The notes: generated by a model not told the origin, from the sequence alone. A stretch of 64,000 nt of DNA from Komagataella phaffii GS115 (GCF_000027005.1 NC_012964.1:1116001-1180000); one strand, 5' to 3'. Shown: positions 27,124-37,476, numbered from the stretch's first letter. Translations and numbers: made by a program.

Positions 27124-28578
27124 TCAATTGGTTGCTGGTGAATTCTTCTTCATTTTCTTTCCAGCTGCTGTCAATACTAATGGGAGAATGACATTGTTCA
27201 CAACTATCCAGGCAACTAAAATACCAAAGTGTTTTCCAAGGTTGCCCTTCCAGGTGTTGAACAAAACTACTCTGGCAATAGAGTATGAGTTGTAAACGGG
27301 AAGTGCGTAAGTGATCTTGAAGACACCAGGACACAAAATAATTGGTGAAAAAGTAGCTGAAATGTTCAAAATCACCCAAGTCATCAGCCAGATAGCCATC
27401 AATGGTGGGAAAAACGCTGTTGCGATAATAGCCACATTCTCATTGGCACCACCAACAGCAGCCATGGTCAAATAATTGCACATCCAATAGACTCCCAATC
27501 CCCCGCTGAATGCTTTGTTTAGGTCGACTTGGAAGGCTCTCGTAATCAAAGAGTAGGCCAGACTCAAAAACAGATAAACCACCTGAGAGAATATGGCTCG
27601 GTATACGAGATAGTGTGAAGGTTTCAAAACTTGTGCAGCTGCACCATGAACTGGACCGAAGAATGCAAACTGGAAAAATGTGATTATGATCATGAAAATG
27701 AGACCGACTTGTTGTGGTGCTTGAATAACAGATGACGACGATGGTCTTCTATCAATCGTGTTGAAGCTCAGCTGTTTGAAGAGCAAACCAGACTCAATCA
27801 GAGCTTCCTGTTGCGTAACGTTTGAGATGTGGTTTTCTACAATAGGTCTGTTGACAGCCTCTGCGGTTCGAATTGTCACCTCCTCCTGTAATCTCAACAA
27901 AGTTGGCAACACATATTGGGAGATTCCTGTCAAATCTCTTCCAGTTTCGTATATGGTAAACAGTAGTGTTGCAGTGGTGTTGAAAGATGAATCTCCGTTT
28001 TGGTAAGCGGCGATCAACTGGCTTGTTGCAGTGTTGTTAACATAAATTCCAGCCCAATAATTTTCATGATAAATATCGGTTTCCAACTTCTCGTATGCAT
28101 CTCCATCTTCCCCATTCAAGTATTGTTCATGCGTAAAAACATTCCAGGTAGCTAGCCGAGGAAAATTTCCAGAATGAACAGTTTCGTTGACCAAATTGCT
28201 GATGTAATTGTTTTCTGTGTCATCTTCCAAGATCACAGCAAATTGCAGGTTCACCAATCTTGTATTTCGTTCATACATCGAACCCCAATAAATGGAGAAC
28301 ACGGAAAACATGAATAGTAGCAAAATGATCAGTGTTATGATTGCTTTTTTACCAAGATCTGCCCTGGTAGCTTTTAGGTGAGAATCAAAGAAAGAATGCT
28401 TGGTGTGCCTTAGTGACAGCTCTTCCGTATCTAAAGGCTTTTCTGGAGAGAAGCTTTCAGCCTCACTAGTTTCCATACCATCGTTCCTGATAGCCTCAGA
28501 GTCATTGCTAGTCATCATAACGTCATCCCCAAGACTCCTACTTCCTTTTTCGTTTGTCTCTCGATCGATAACCTTCAT
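27124..28578 (-). CDS. SNG1: Multi-pass membrane protein of the SNG1/DUF3533 family
   Basis: This 484-residue protein has a hydrophilic N-terminus (about 80 residues), a first transmembrane helix (AIITLIILLLFMFSVFSIYWG), and a large extracytoplasmic loop with several N-glycosylation sequons (NETV, NNTATS, FNTT). A cluster of about five transmembrane helices closes it (VGLIFMIIITFFQFAFFGPVHGA through WIVVNNVILPLVLTAAG). This is the layout of fungal Sng1-like DUF3533 proteins. S. cerevisiae Sng1 confers nitrosoguanidine resistance and affects plasma membrane lipid asymmetry. The family call is strong; one-to-one orthology to SNG1 is less certain because fungi often have several copies. Confidence 0.8.
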   Translation of the reverse strand: MKVIDRETNEKGSRSLGDDVMMTSNDSEAIRNDGMETSEAESFSPEKPLDTEELSLRHTKHSFFDSHLKATRADLGKKAIITLIILLLFMFSVFSIYWGSMYERNTRLVNLQFAVILEDDTENNYISNLVNETVHSGNFPRLATWNVFTHEQYLNGEDGDAYEKLETDIYHENYWAGIYVNNTATSQLIAAYQNGDSSFNTTATLLFTIYETGRDLTGISQYVLPTLLRLQEEVTIRTAEAVNRPIVENHISNVTQQEALIESGLLFKQLSFNTIDRRPSSSSVIQAPQQVGLIFMIIITFFQFAFFGPVHGAAAQVLKPSHYLVYRAIFSQVVYLFLSLAYSLITRAFQVDLNKAFSGGLGVYWMCNYLTMAAVGGANENVAIIATAFFPPLMAIWLMTWVILNISATFSPIILCPGVFKITYALPVYNSYSIARVVLFNTWKGNLGKHFGILVAWIVVNNVILPLVLTAAGKKMKKNSPATN

Positions 28579-28912
28579 ATTTTGTGTTATGTTATTCTCT
28601 TGCTCCAGTCAAATTTAGAGGGATAGATTCCTATTTATCCCCCCGCAAGTGACTTATATAACACCAGGAAAAATTCGAAACCCGAAACAAAGCCGGCCGG
28701 ATCTTTTTCCCCCTGCTGGAGTTCCTGCACTGCTCGGGGCTAATTATGCAGCTCGACCGATCGTTTACTATGAGTATTACTAATCTTCCTGAGCGCGGGT
28801 CTGCTAATCCCCGAACATCAATCGGGTTATGGAACGGAGGTGAGAGAAATAGCTTAAAACGTGCGGCTGAAAACCAGACCAACAATTGATTTCTATGTAT
28901 GTTGGGTACTGA
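28579..28912. other. Promoter region of the SNG1-type gene / POL5 3' side
   Basis: A 334-base gap. It contains the palindrome CCGGCCGG (28693-28700), back-to-back CGG half-sites of the kind zinc-cluster regulators bind, and several C/G-rich patches. No gene is seen. Regulation by a Zn2Cys6 factor is only a possibility. Confidence 0.35.
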
Positions 28913-31795
28913 TTACCTTTTCTTACTATATAGCCAATTGATCAGATCAAAAAACATCCCCGGCTGAGTCTTGTTTCCTGGAGTTCTGTACCAGTTTAGA
29001 AGGCTCATAGTGTAGATCTTCAAGATATCCTCAATAAGAGCATCCGGATCTGGCGACCCACTTAATAACGTCTTTACGATAAAGATGGATGACTGGTTGC
29101 AGCCATTGCTAACGGCTTTGATTGTCGATTTAGATGCAAACCGTTGAATCTGATCCAAAGTTCTTTTCAAGTCAAAGATTTGCTCATCAGACAGCTTAAC
29201 TTCAATCCGGGCTCGGCAGACCTTAGTCTTTAACAGTTTATGTGCTTTTTCTCCAAGCTGCAAAGTGTTAGTTCTGGCCATCAAATTCAATAATGGCATA
29301 ACTATTTCGACGTTTAATAGGTCTGTACTTCGTTTGCTGACAAAAGTGTCCAACATATCCAAAATTCTTCCTTTGAGAAACACTACGGTGTCCTTGTCCT
29401 GTTTTTGTTGCTTTTTCTTACCGTTTCCTTGAGATATCAGTGCATGTTGACGTTCCTTGAAGATGTTTGCCAGCGTTGCGTCGATAGCCATCATTTGCTC
29501 ATCGTCCATAGACACATCCTCAGAATCTTCTTCGTAGGATGAGTTTTGACCAGAATTTGTCTCGTGTTGCTCCGCTACTTTTGAAGATAGCCCCAGCACT
29601 TTTGCTAAAGCTTCATTGGTTTTCTTGTCGATTTCATCTATGCTGACCTCGCCCTTAACACTTTCCCGGTCTTCTTCTCCATTTTCGTTGTCATCCCCAT
29701 CTTCTCCTTCGCCCTCGTCCTCGTCTTCGTCCTCCACCTCTTCATTCTTATTATCGAACAGTTTTTCCTTACCTTCTTGGTTCTCTTGAACCTTCAAAAT
29801 ATCAAACAAAGATTGCAAGTGTGAAAGTTCAACCTCATTAACAATATGCTCCCAGACTACCAATGCCAGCTTCTTCATCAAGGAAGAGTCCTGAGATACA
29901 AAAGAGACAATAATCTCAACCAAAATTTCAACCCCAACGCGCTCCTCATTCGAAACCATCTTGTCATATGCAGTGCTGATATCTTGAATCATATTAATGG
30001 AGTCGGCATCTCCGGCGAAGACATTGAGAATTGCCAGACTGTACAATATCTGGAAACAAACAATATGCATAGCTTTTTTTTCATCAGAAATGTCCTTCAG
30101 TTGCTCTTCAAGGGTGGATAGAATTTCAAGCCCCTCTGTTTTGAACTGTTCCAACTCGTCGTCCAGGCTATGACGCAGCTGTAAGCCGGAGTTCTTTTCC
30201 AAATCAACCAATTTATTGACAATATAAGTGGGCCAACTGCTACCATCAGTCGGAGGTTGAGAAAGCACTTCACTGAGAATGGAGATCAATCTTTCATATG
30301 CCGTATTTGATATAGCCTCAAACTCTTGAGTGTTGGGAACTTTGAAAAAAGAAACCTTAATTAAATGATCAACAATATTTTGAACCCAGGTAATGTTGGT
30401 GGTGGATAAAGATCCCTTTTTATCTCTCACAAAATGAAGCAATTGATCTAGTATAGATAGATAATCTTGAAGGAAGTTAGCATAATCGGGCTGTAGTGTG
30501 TTGGCCCAATTGATGATAAAGTCCGTTACTTCATCCATCACAAATCCATCGCTGTTGTCAATTATTGTTGAAATTGTTTTGGTCTTGCTCATACGATCAA
30601 ATTTGACATTGTGACGAAGCAGAGTTTTCAAAGTTGGAACGACAAACTCTGCTTCTTTACAAATTTCACAGATTCTAGCCAGAACCTTTCTAGCCATCTT
30701 GTTGAGCTGTCTATCATTATTTGCACTTTGATGGATTAGATTAGCCATTAAGTTTGGAGAGAATAAAAATTTCACGTGGGAAGGCTTTAGGTCCTTATGT
30801 TCTAAGACAGCCAAAAGAACAGAGAAACCCCAATACTTTTTTTGAGAGGAAGAATCACTACTGAAGAAATTTTCATCAATAATGGGTGCCCAGAATCTCT
30901 CAAGAGTCAGTCTTTCTTCTTTATCGGCTGCTCTTTCCTTGCTCTTCTTTTTCTTCTTTGGTGGTTCATCAATGGAAGTGTTTATAAGTTCATCTATAAT
31001 CAAAGTCCAGACAGTGTGCAAATTTGGAGTCCATCCCCTTTGTTTTCCCTTCTGATCTTCATCAACAGCGCCTTGTCTTAGTACCAAACTCAACTGAGGT
31101 AAATTTTTCACCATTAAAGGGTTACCTTGACTCCAAAGTTGGTCTCCATTTTGCTTGTATGCATCCGTAGAAAGAACTAATTTCGACCTAGCTTTCCATG
31201 GAATAGTCAAATGCACTAAAATACCTTCTAGGGATAAAATGACCTTATTCTCAAGCAACGTGCTTAACAAATAGTTGATGATTTCGAAGTCTTTAACTAG
31301 ATCATACTGAACTAATAGACTGCAGATAGTACTGAAACAAGTTTCCCTTAACCAAGGTTTGGTGGAACTTAATTTCAGCAATCGTCTTAATATCATCTTT
31401 AGAGTCGAATAATCGTCATTTTTCACAATCTTCGAGTTCAACAGGGCCTGGATGCCGAATAATTTTCCAAACAACGTCTGTTTGTCGATCTTCCCGTGTT
31501 TATTAGGTGCTACTTTCTCCAGTACTTTATACAGCTCGTTCAAATATGATTCGACAGTTATATCCCCTCTGCCTATAAGTAGAACAATCAACTCCGATAG
31601 AGCCAAGGAAAAACCAACTCTGGAGGACGCTCTCTCTGAACTAAGTCCTTTAATCAATCGATTCAAGGCGTAGTCGTAGTCTTTTTGATTGTCAGCCTCC
31701 ACAAGCTCTTTAAGAAGACTACTAGCTCCTTTAATCCTCTCTTCTTCTAAATCAGAGGCCAGGTAATAGTAATGATCCAGAGACACTGAAGACAT
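28913..31795 (-). CDS. POL5: Pol5, nucleolar Myb-binding protein 1A homolog
   Basis: This 960-residue helical-repeat protein begins with the family block DHYYYLASDLEEERIKGASSLLKEL and continues through armadillo/HEAT-like repeats (RLIKGLSSERASSRVGFSLALSEL). A lysine run (PPKKKKKSKERAADKEE) interrupts it at about residue 285. A strongly acidic segment (EDEDEDEGEGEDGDDNENGEED) comes at about 690-710, followed by DEQMMAIDATLANIFKERQ, typical of MYBBP1A/Pol5. Despite its name, the yeast protein acts in ribosome assembly and rDNA transcription rather than as a DNA polymerase. It is divergent from ATP15 across 541 bases. Confidence 0.92.
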   Translation of the reverse strand: MSSVSLDHYYYLASDLEEERIKGASSLLKELVEADNQKDYDYALNRLIKGLSSERASSRVGFSLALSELIVLLIGRGDITVESYLNELYKVLEKVAPNKHGKIDKQTLFGKLFGIQALLNSKIVKNDDYSTLKMILRRLLKLSSTKPWLRETCFSTICSLLVQYDLVKDFEIINYLLSTLLENKVILSLEGILVHLTIPWKARSKLVLSTDAYKQNGDQLWSQGNPLMVKNLPQLSLVLRQGAVDEDQKGKQRGWTPNLHTVWTLIIDELINTSIDEPPKKKKKSKERAADKEERLTLERFWAPIIDENFFSSDSSSQKKYWGFSVLLAVLEHKDLKPSHVKFLFSPNLMANLIHQSANNDRQLNKMARKVLARICEICKEAEFVVPTLKTLLRHNVKFDRMSKTKTISTIIDNSDGFVMDEVTDFIINWANTLQPDYANFLQDYLSILDQLLHFVRDKKGSLSTTNITWVQNIVDHLIKVSFFKVPNTQEFEAISNTAYERLISILSEVLSQPPTDGSSWPTYIVNKLVDLEKNSGLQLRHSLDDELEQFKTEGLEILSTLEEQLKDISDEKKAMHIVCFQILYSLAILNVFAGDADSINMIQDISTAYDKMVSNEERVGVEILVEIIVSFVSQDSSLMKKLALVVWEHIVNEVELSHLQSLFDILKVQENQEGKEKLFDNKNEEVEDEDEDEGEGEDGDDNENGEEDRESVKGEVSIDEIDKKTNEALAKVLGLSSKVAEQHETNSGQNSSYEEDSEDVSMDDEQMMAIDATLANIFKERQHALISQGNGKKKQQKQDKDTVVFLKGRILDMLDTFVSKRSTDLLNVEIVMPLLNLMARTNTLQLGEKAHKLLKTKVCRARIEVKLSDEQIFDLKRTLDQIQRFASKSTIKAVSNGCNQSSIFIVKTLLSGSPDPDALIEDILKIYTMSLLNWYRTPGNKTQPGMFFDLINWLYSKKR

Positions 31796-32336
31796 TATGG
31801 TAACTGAAGAAAAAAAAATAAATCAGATCCTGAGAAATATTTTTTGTGAGAGAGAAAGTTAGAGGAGAATAACCGTGCTAAAACAACCAAAATGCTCAAA
31901 GAACAACTGACTTAATCACTGGGTTTCCAGCTAGAAGACTAGGATTGAACTATTGCAGGGAGTGCCAGGAGTGAAGGGTTAAGTGGCAGAGCACTTCAAC
32001 ATATGAAAACAATTACGTAAGACGATATTTCAAGAGGAGATGAGATTGACTTAAAACGCTGAAAAAGAGAATAAGAAAAGCAAGAACAATGCAAAGTCAA
32101 GAGAGGTATATCACTTGGCGGTCAAGATGGAGCTGGATACCAATTTTTCTAGTTTCCTCCATGTATTTCAATTACTAGGGCCTTCCAATCTAATTCAAAT
32201 CTACCGACTATATAATGAATTTACATCCTTACATAAGGTAGTGTATTACCAATAATACCTCGCCAATGAAAGTCGCCCATAGTTCACCCTGAAAACTTGT
32301 CTACTCTCAAAGTAACTATTACCAACAAATACAATC
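31796..32336. other. POL5-ATP15 divergent intergenic region
   Basis: A 541-base gap holding the promoters of both genes. A-rich tracts flank the POL5 start, and TATATAA occurs at about 32210, some 125 bases before the ATP15 ATG. No RNA gene or extra reading frame is recognised. Confidence 0.45.
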
Positions 32337-32581
32337 ATGTCGTCTTGGCAAAAAGCTGGTTTCTCGTAAGTTGCCACTAGGTGTATCATTGTTTATCACA
32401 CCGTCTCGTTACTAACTTTCGAAGTTTCAACAAATATCTGTCAATTGCTGCCAGAACTGTCAGAAAATCTCTGAACAGCGACATCAGAGTTGCTGCTGAA
32501 AAGAGAGGAATTACTGATCTTAAGGCTCAAGTAATTGAGAAAGGTGACATTAAGTCAACTGTTGAGCTAGGCTCTAGATAG
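32337..32581 (+). CDS. ATP15: Atp15, epsilon subunit of mitochondrial F1-ATPase (spliced)
   Basis: Two exons, 32337-32365 and 32425-32581, encode 61 residues beginning MSSWQKAGFS and continuing FNKYLSIAARTVRKSL. This matches the small eukaryotic F1 epsilon subunit, which binds the gamma/delta stalk of ATP synthase. The 59-base intron has donor GTAAGT (32366), exact branch point TACTAAC (32410-32416) and acceptor GAAG ending at 32424. The split falls inside a Ser codon. Size and N-terminal motif (W-x-KAG) are diagnostic. ATP15-MDL2-KAR9 is the same order as YPL271W-YPL270W-YPL269W in S. cerevisiae. Confidence 0.93.
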
Positions 32582-33057
32582 ACAAATCCAATATATCAGA
32601 AGCTTGATTTTATCCAAGTGAAATAACTGCAAAAAACAGATATGTCTCACCAAATTAGCTGATGGAAGGTTTTGCCGATGAAAAAAGACCTTTAGTTTAG
32701 ATTTAATTGACTTTGAAATGGATCAACGCAAGAAACGTGGGCATTATCTTTCACTGGGTTGAAATTCTTTTTGATCTGAATAGTGCGTCTTATCCATCTG
32801 CTGAAAAGCCCAAATTGTGGTATTGGTTGTCTTGCAAAGTTCACTTTTGTGCCTCTGGATTCTCCTATCCTTCATACCGCTTCTTTGGCCTTAATTAATA
32901 GCCTCTCTTGTATTTCCTTCCGCCCAGGTCCTTCCATCCTTACTACTCATGGACCCCTCGCGTTCGTATCAAATATTGACTTCGCGAAGCCACGCCGTTC
33001 TTCGGTCTCCAGTAAATCCAAGGAAGTCGTTATTCCTTCCCTATACTAAATGGATCT
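32582..33057. other. ATP15-MDL2 intergenic region with a short upstream ORF
   Basis: A 476-base gap between two plus-strand genes. It contains pyrimidine-rich stretches near the MDL2 start. A 16-codon upstream ORF (33050-33097) begins 8 bases before the MDL2 ATG and overlaps it out of frame. No RNA gene is recognised. Confidence 0.45.
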
Positions 33058-35337
33058 ATGCTTTCCCGATTATTACTCCCCAGAACCCTCCTTCTAGCCA
33101 ATAGGAGAATTGGAGCAAGTAGCTTTGGTAGACGGGGTGTTTTGAATGGAGGCATTTCTTTCTCTGTATTGAAACCTGATCGGGTATGCCGACCCCAGAG
33201 AGTCATATTTCAACAAAGATTTTTTGGAAAAACGTCGACGAATAGAGACAGTCAGGAAAAATCTCCCACATCTATTTCCAAACAGATTCATGAATCAAAA
33301 GTAGAGCCAGTGAAACGAAAGGATGAGATTGCGCCCGTCAAAAAGGAGTTGGCACCCCAGAAAGAGACTAAGAGCTGGAAAGAGTTAACTCGACTCCTAT
33401 TTCTTGCAAAGAGAGACATCAAGCTTTTTTCTCTGGCAGTTATTTTACTTTTTACGAGTGCAGCCATAATGATGAGCTTACCCAGGATCACAGGTCAAGT
33501 GTTGGATGCGACTAGAAAGTTTCCAAGTATAGGTGATATCGAGATATTCGGACTGGGTTTAAACTATTTCCTCATGACCATGATGGGGCTCCTTCTTGTT
33601 AGCACCGCCTGTACTTTCGGCCGTATCATCATACTGCGGGTCCTAGGTGAAAGACTAGTTGCCAGGCTGAGGTCAAACATCATGAAAAAGACACTAACGC
33701 AGGACGCAGAATTCTTTGATATACATAAAGTTGGTGATTTGATATCCAGATTTAGCGGCGATGCTTACGTGGTCAGTAGAAGTATTACACAAAACTTAAG
33801 TGATGGTGTTAAGCACTCGATTGTGGGAGTTTCAGGAATAACCATGATGATCTTGTTATCCTCAAAGTTGTCGATTGTGATTCTTGGATTTGCTCCACCT
33901 TTAATGATTGGATCGTACATTTATGGTAAGAAAATCCGAAAAATATCCAGAGAGTTGCAACAGGCCACTGGTTCACTGACCAAAATTGCAGAAGAACAGC
34001 TTAACAGCATTAAAACTATTCAATCATTCACAGGGGAAACAAAAGAACTTAGCAGATATAATTCCCAAATTCGAAATGTGTTTAAGATTGGATTTACAGA
34101 AGCTAAGACAAATGCCACTTTTTTTGCTTCGACTGATGTTGTTGGCAATGGAACTTTCCTTATGACCTTAGGTTATGGAACATACTTGGTCATGGGTGGT
34201 GAGATGACTGTTGGTGACTTGACAGCTTTCATGATGTATACCGAGTATGCTGGTAGTGCCGTGTTTGGATTAGCTAGCTTTTATTCTGAATTAATGAAAG
34301 GAGCAGGTGCTGCATCTAGATTGTTTGAGCTTATAGACAGAGAACCAAAAATTAAAAACAGTGTCGGTGAGCAAATTAAGTCTGCCAAAGGAAACATTGA
34401 GTTCAAAGATCTTTCATTCTCATACCCAACAAGACCCAAAAATCTAATTTTTGATAAGATTTCATTCAAAATTGCACAAGGTTCCAACGTGTGTATTGTG
34501 GGCCCATCTGGAAGAGGGAAATCAACGATTACATCGCTCCTTCTGAGATTTTACAACCCTTCCAGTGGCCAAATTCTTCTGGATGGTCAGGACATTACCA
34601 AATTTAGTGTCCACTCACTACGAACTTTACTAGGCGTGGTGCAACAAGAACCAATATTGATATCAGGTACTGTAGCTGAGAACATCAGATACGGACTACC
34701 CAAATCAGTCCATGTGACTGACGAAATGATCATTGAGGCTGCCAAGAGAGCAAATTGTCACGAATTCATAACGAAGTTTACCGAAGGATATAATACCAAC
34801 ATCGGACCTAGAGGATCGCTCTTATCAGGTGGACAAAAACAACGTATTGCTATTGCCAGAGCTCTTATCAAGAATCCAGTTATATTAATTTTAGATGAAG
34901 CTACATCGGCTTTGGATTCCAAATCGGAGCTGGCAGTTAACAATACTCTAACAAAGCTGATGAGAGATCAGCAATTGACAACTATTTCCATAGCTCATAG
35001 ACTATCCACGATCGAGAGGGCTGATTTCGTGCTAGTCTTGGGATATGATGGAAAATTGGCGGAACATGGCCGATTCCATGACTTGTATTCCAACAAGGAT
35101 TCGAGTCTTTATAGACTTCTCCATGAGAGACAAGAAGAGATTCCCGAAGATGATCAACCTACAGCGCAAGAGTCTGAGCCTGACTCTATTTCAGAAGAAG
35201 AGTCTGAGACGCGAAACGAAATCCTTGCTGAGGAAGAAGCAGAAATGGAAGCTTTGCAGCTAAAAGATGAGCTTTCGATACAACAACCAGAAGTTATTCA
35301 TGACCATCGCAAGGAAGATAACGACATCAAACGTTAG
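33058..35337 (+). CDS. MDL2: Mdl2-type half-size ABC transporter of the mitochondrial inner membrane
   Basis: The protein has 759 residues. A basic presequence of about 70 residues (RLLLPRTLLLANRRIGASSFGRR) precedes one ABC type I transmembrane domain (about 120-420) and one ATP-binding domain. The latter has Walker A GPSGRGKST, signature LSGGQKQR, Walker B ILILDEATSALD and switch AHRLST. The tail is acidic (EEIPEDDQ to the end). Dimers of Mdl1/Mdl2 proteins export peptides or related molecules from the matrix. The Arg in Walker A, the acidic tail and the ATP15-MDL2-KAR9 neighbourhood favour Mdl2 over Mdl1. Confidence 0.85.
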   Translation: MLSRLLLPRTLLLANRRIGASSFGRRGVLNGGISFSVLKPDRVCRPQRVIFQQRFFGKTSTNRDSQEKSPTSISKQIHESKVEPVKRKDEIAPVKKELAPQKETKSWKELTRLLFLAKRDIKLFSLAVILLFTSAAIMMSLPRITGQVLDATRKFPSIGDIEIFGLGLNYFLMTMMGLLLVSTACTFGRIIILRVLGERLVARLRSNIMKKTLTQDAEFFDIHKVGDLISRFSGDAYVVSRSITQNLSDGVKHSIVGVSGITMMILLSSKLSIVILGFAPPLMIGSYIYGKKIRKISRELQQATGSLTKIAEEQLNSIKTIQSFTGETKELSRYNSQIRNVFKIGFTEAKTNATFFASTDVVGNGTFLMTLGYGTYLVMGGEMTVGDLTAFMMYTEYAGSAVFGLASFYSELMKGAGAASRLFELIDREPKIKNSVGEQIKSAKGNIEFKDLSFSYPTRPKNLIFDKISFKIAQGSNVCIVGPSGRGKSTITSLLLRFYNPSSGQILLDGQDITKFSVHSLRTLLGVVQQEPILISGTVAENIRYGLPKSVHVTDEMIIEAAKRANCHEFITKFTEGYNTNIGPRGSLLSGGQKQRIAIARALIKNPVILILDEATSALDSKSELAVNNTLTKLMRDQQLTTISIAHRLSTIERADFVLVLGYDGKLAEHGRFHDLYSNKDSSLYRLLHERQEEIPEDDQPTAQESEPDSISEEESETRNEILAEEEAEMEALQLKDELSIQQPEVIHDHRKEDNDIKR

Positions 35338-35526
35338 GAAAAAAAAATGATCAGGCTAATAATAATATTCTCTGATATTTTGTATATATGAAGATAGACA
35401 AAAATGAAACATGCTTACATAACCATATTTTATATTGTTTACATGTCGCGCTCTTCCCTACTCTGTTTGTTATTCTTACATTTCTCTTCACATAACCCGC
35501 TAGGATCTTTCATTTTCCATGGTCCA

Positions 35527-37419
35527 ATGTCAATATCTGATAAGCTATTGTCGCTATGCAATCTTTCCTTTTTAGATGAGCTGCTACAGCTACAGTTTGA
35601 AGGAGCGGACGGTTCGAGTCTTGCAACATATGATATAAAGCGAATACAGCAAATAGTCAATGACGTTGACCTGTATTTGACATCTGTGGATAAGGTATTC
35701 AAAGGGTTTGACCCTGAAAAAACCGAACTGAAACTTTTCATTAAAGACAGAGATGAATATATAGAATGTTTCTCCAAGGTGGATTCCATTGACAGTGTCA
35801 TTGCTCAATTGCTAAGGTACCTGGAGAATAAACCAGATATTAAGATAGACCTTCTGCTTAAGCGATTGAATAACACCTGTGAACAACTAATGGAATTGAA
35901 ACGAATCATCTATCCGATAAAAAAGCAATTGAACATAGCAATGCATTATTACGAAATAAACACAGAAATTTTAGATGTGATACTGAGAGAGATTGAAGTC
36001 TGCGAGAAGAGATCGTTCAAGATTCATGAGCTACGCTTTTCCTCCCCAATGCGACTTTTCCCACATATTGACTTGGATATATTGAATGAAACAATGCGAA
36101 ATTCTCTACAATTACCTACTTTCAGCGAGACAGATCAAGAGTTATATCTGGAATATAACAAATTGACAGAGAAACTATACCCTATTATAGCTTCAGTGGA
36201 ATACATTCCTCCTAGGTTGAATGAATACGAATCTTTGGCCAAGAGATATAGACCTGAGACTTTAACATTCCTAGGTGAGAAATACTTGAGGATTGGTTCA
36301 AGATTAGAGAAATTAGTCGGTCAGGTGGAGGACCTGAAGGAGGAGCTGATAGATAAAAGATGGGATGAGTTGTTTCGTTATTTGATAGGAGAACTTGATA
36401 ACTACATTAATGACATTGAGAAAGAGTTATTTGTTCGAAACTGCGAGTCGTTGGCACCTATGTGCAAATACAAAATTGATATCGTATTGTCGACGCTCAA
36501 GTTATTGAGAAGAGCTATTGGAGAGAAACTGTTGGTAGAAATTTCATTGTTGCAAAAATACAACTCACTTAATAAAAGAAACATTCGTATACATGACGAA
36601 TTATACAACAGGGACCTTCACTGGATGTTGGATAGCTTTCAGAAACAGAAAGAGGAAAACACTATCATATTTGATGGCAAAGAGCAGCAAGAAATACCAG
36701 TTTTTAGAGAAGAGAGGGTTGCCACAAGCCGTGTCAGCAGTAGCAGGTTTTCGAGTAGATCATCTGCGCACGATCTGGATGCCATGTTTCCATTAAAACC
36801 TACAATAATAGAATATAACCCGCAATCAGCTGAGAAACCTATAGTGGATTTGCTTGCTGATAACCCTCAAACGCCCGATTCAGTTTCGGTGACACCGTTG
36901 AGAGAAACTTTGAAACATAATGAAAGAATGTTTAGAAATGTTGATACAAGAACTCTACTTGACCAATTTGAAGCGATGTCTGTTTCCAGCGAAACAAGAA
37001 AAGAAAGTCCCCTATTTCAAAGGGTCTCGCATAAGAGCAGCACTAATAACGAAATGGGGAAAAACCAATCGGCAGTCTACAGCCCTGCTATGAGTCCATC
37101 AATGATTCCACGAAGAATAGGATCCAGTTGTAATTCCCGGCCAACTTCTGCTCTGGCCTCACGTCCATCTTCAAGACTTTCATCATCTAGACCGATATCA
37201 AGACCATCCTCTAGAGCGAGTGGCCGATCTTCAGTGCTCAGAGTCAGTCGTCCGCCATCGTCAAAAGGCTCTAGAATTCCCCAACCAGTATGCTCCAAGT
37301 CAAGAATTCCTATTTACCAGGGCAAAACATCCAAGTCATCACCTGCTTCTTTGAACTTCGAACGTTCTGTAAAAAAGAATAGTGCAGCCGAGAAACCTAG
37401 TTTCAAGAAAACAAACTAA
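35527..37419 (+). CDS. KAR9: Kar9, spindle-positioning adaptor between Bim1 and Myo2
   Basis: I chose the ATG at 35527 (MSISDKLLSLCNLSFLDELL), giving 630 residues. The frame extends 41 codons upstream, but that part is hydrophobic and unlike a cytosolic protein. The N-terminal about 400 residues are helical, fitting the spectrin-like Kar9 domain. The C-terminus is basic and Ser/Pro/Arg-rich (RPSSRLSSSRPISRPSSR) and holds two SxIP motifs (SRIP, in GSRIPQP and KSRIPIY), the EB1/Bim1-binding signature. Kar9 loads asymmetrically on one spindle pole and guides astral microtubules into the bud. Adjacency to MDL2 supports the name. Confidence 0.85.
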   Translation: MSISDKLLSLCNLSFLDELLQLQFEGADGSSLATYDIKRIQQIVNDVDLYLTSVDKVFKGFDPEKTELKLFIKDRDEYIECFSKVDSIDSVIAQLLRYLENKPDIKIDLLLKRLNNTCEQLMELKRIIYPIKKQLNIAMHYYEINTEILDVILREIEVCEKRSFKIHELRFSSPMRLFPHIDLDILNETMRNSLQLPTFSETDQELYLEYNKLTEKLYPIIASVEYIPPRLNEYESLAKRYRPETLTFLGEKYLRIGSRLEKLVGQVEDLKEELIDKRWDELFRYLIGELDNYINDIEKELFVRNCESLAPMCKYKIDIVLSTLKLLRRAIGEKLLVEISLLQKYNSLNKRNIRIHDELYNRDLHWMLDSFQKQKEENTIIFDGKEQQEIPVFREERVATSRVSSSRFSSRSSAHDLDAMFPLKPTIIEYNPQSAEKPIVDLLADNPQTPDSVSVTPLRETLKHNERMFRNVDTRTLLDQFEAMSVSSETRKESPLFQRVSHKSSTNNEMGKNQSAVYSPAMSPSMIPRRIGSSCNSRPTSALASRPSSRLSSSRPISRPSSRASGRSSVLRVSRPPSSKGSRIPQPVCSKSRIPIYQGKTSKSSPASLNFERSVKKNSAAEKPSFKKTN

Positions 37420-37476
37420 TCAAGCGGACACACCAACATCCGCTGATACATAACCAATAATATCACATATCATCTG

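Noticed and set aside
32640..32780. Possible C/D snoRNA between ATP15 and MDL2 (GATGAA and CTGA words)
   Set aside because: Box C does not match RUGAUGA and no terminal stem is present.
35404..35526. N-terminal extension of KAR9 by 41 residues
   Set aside because: The extension is hydrophobic and AT-rich and would put a membrane-like segment on a cytosolic spindle protein. The ATG at 35527 fits the family better.
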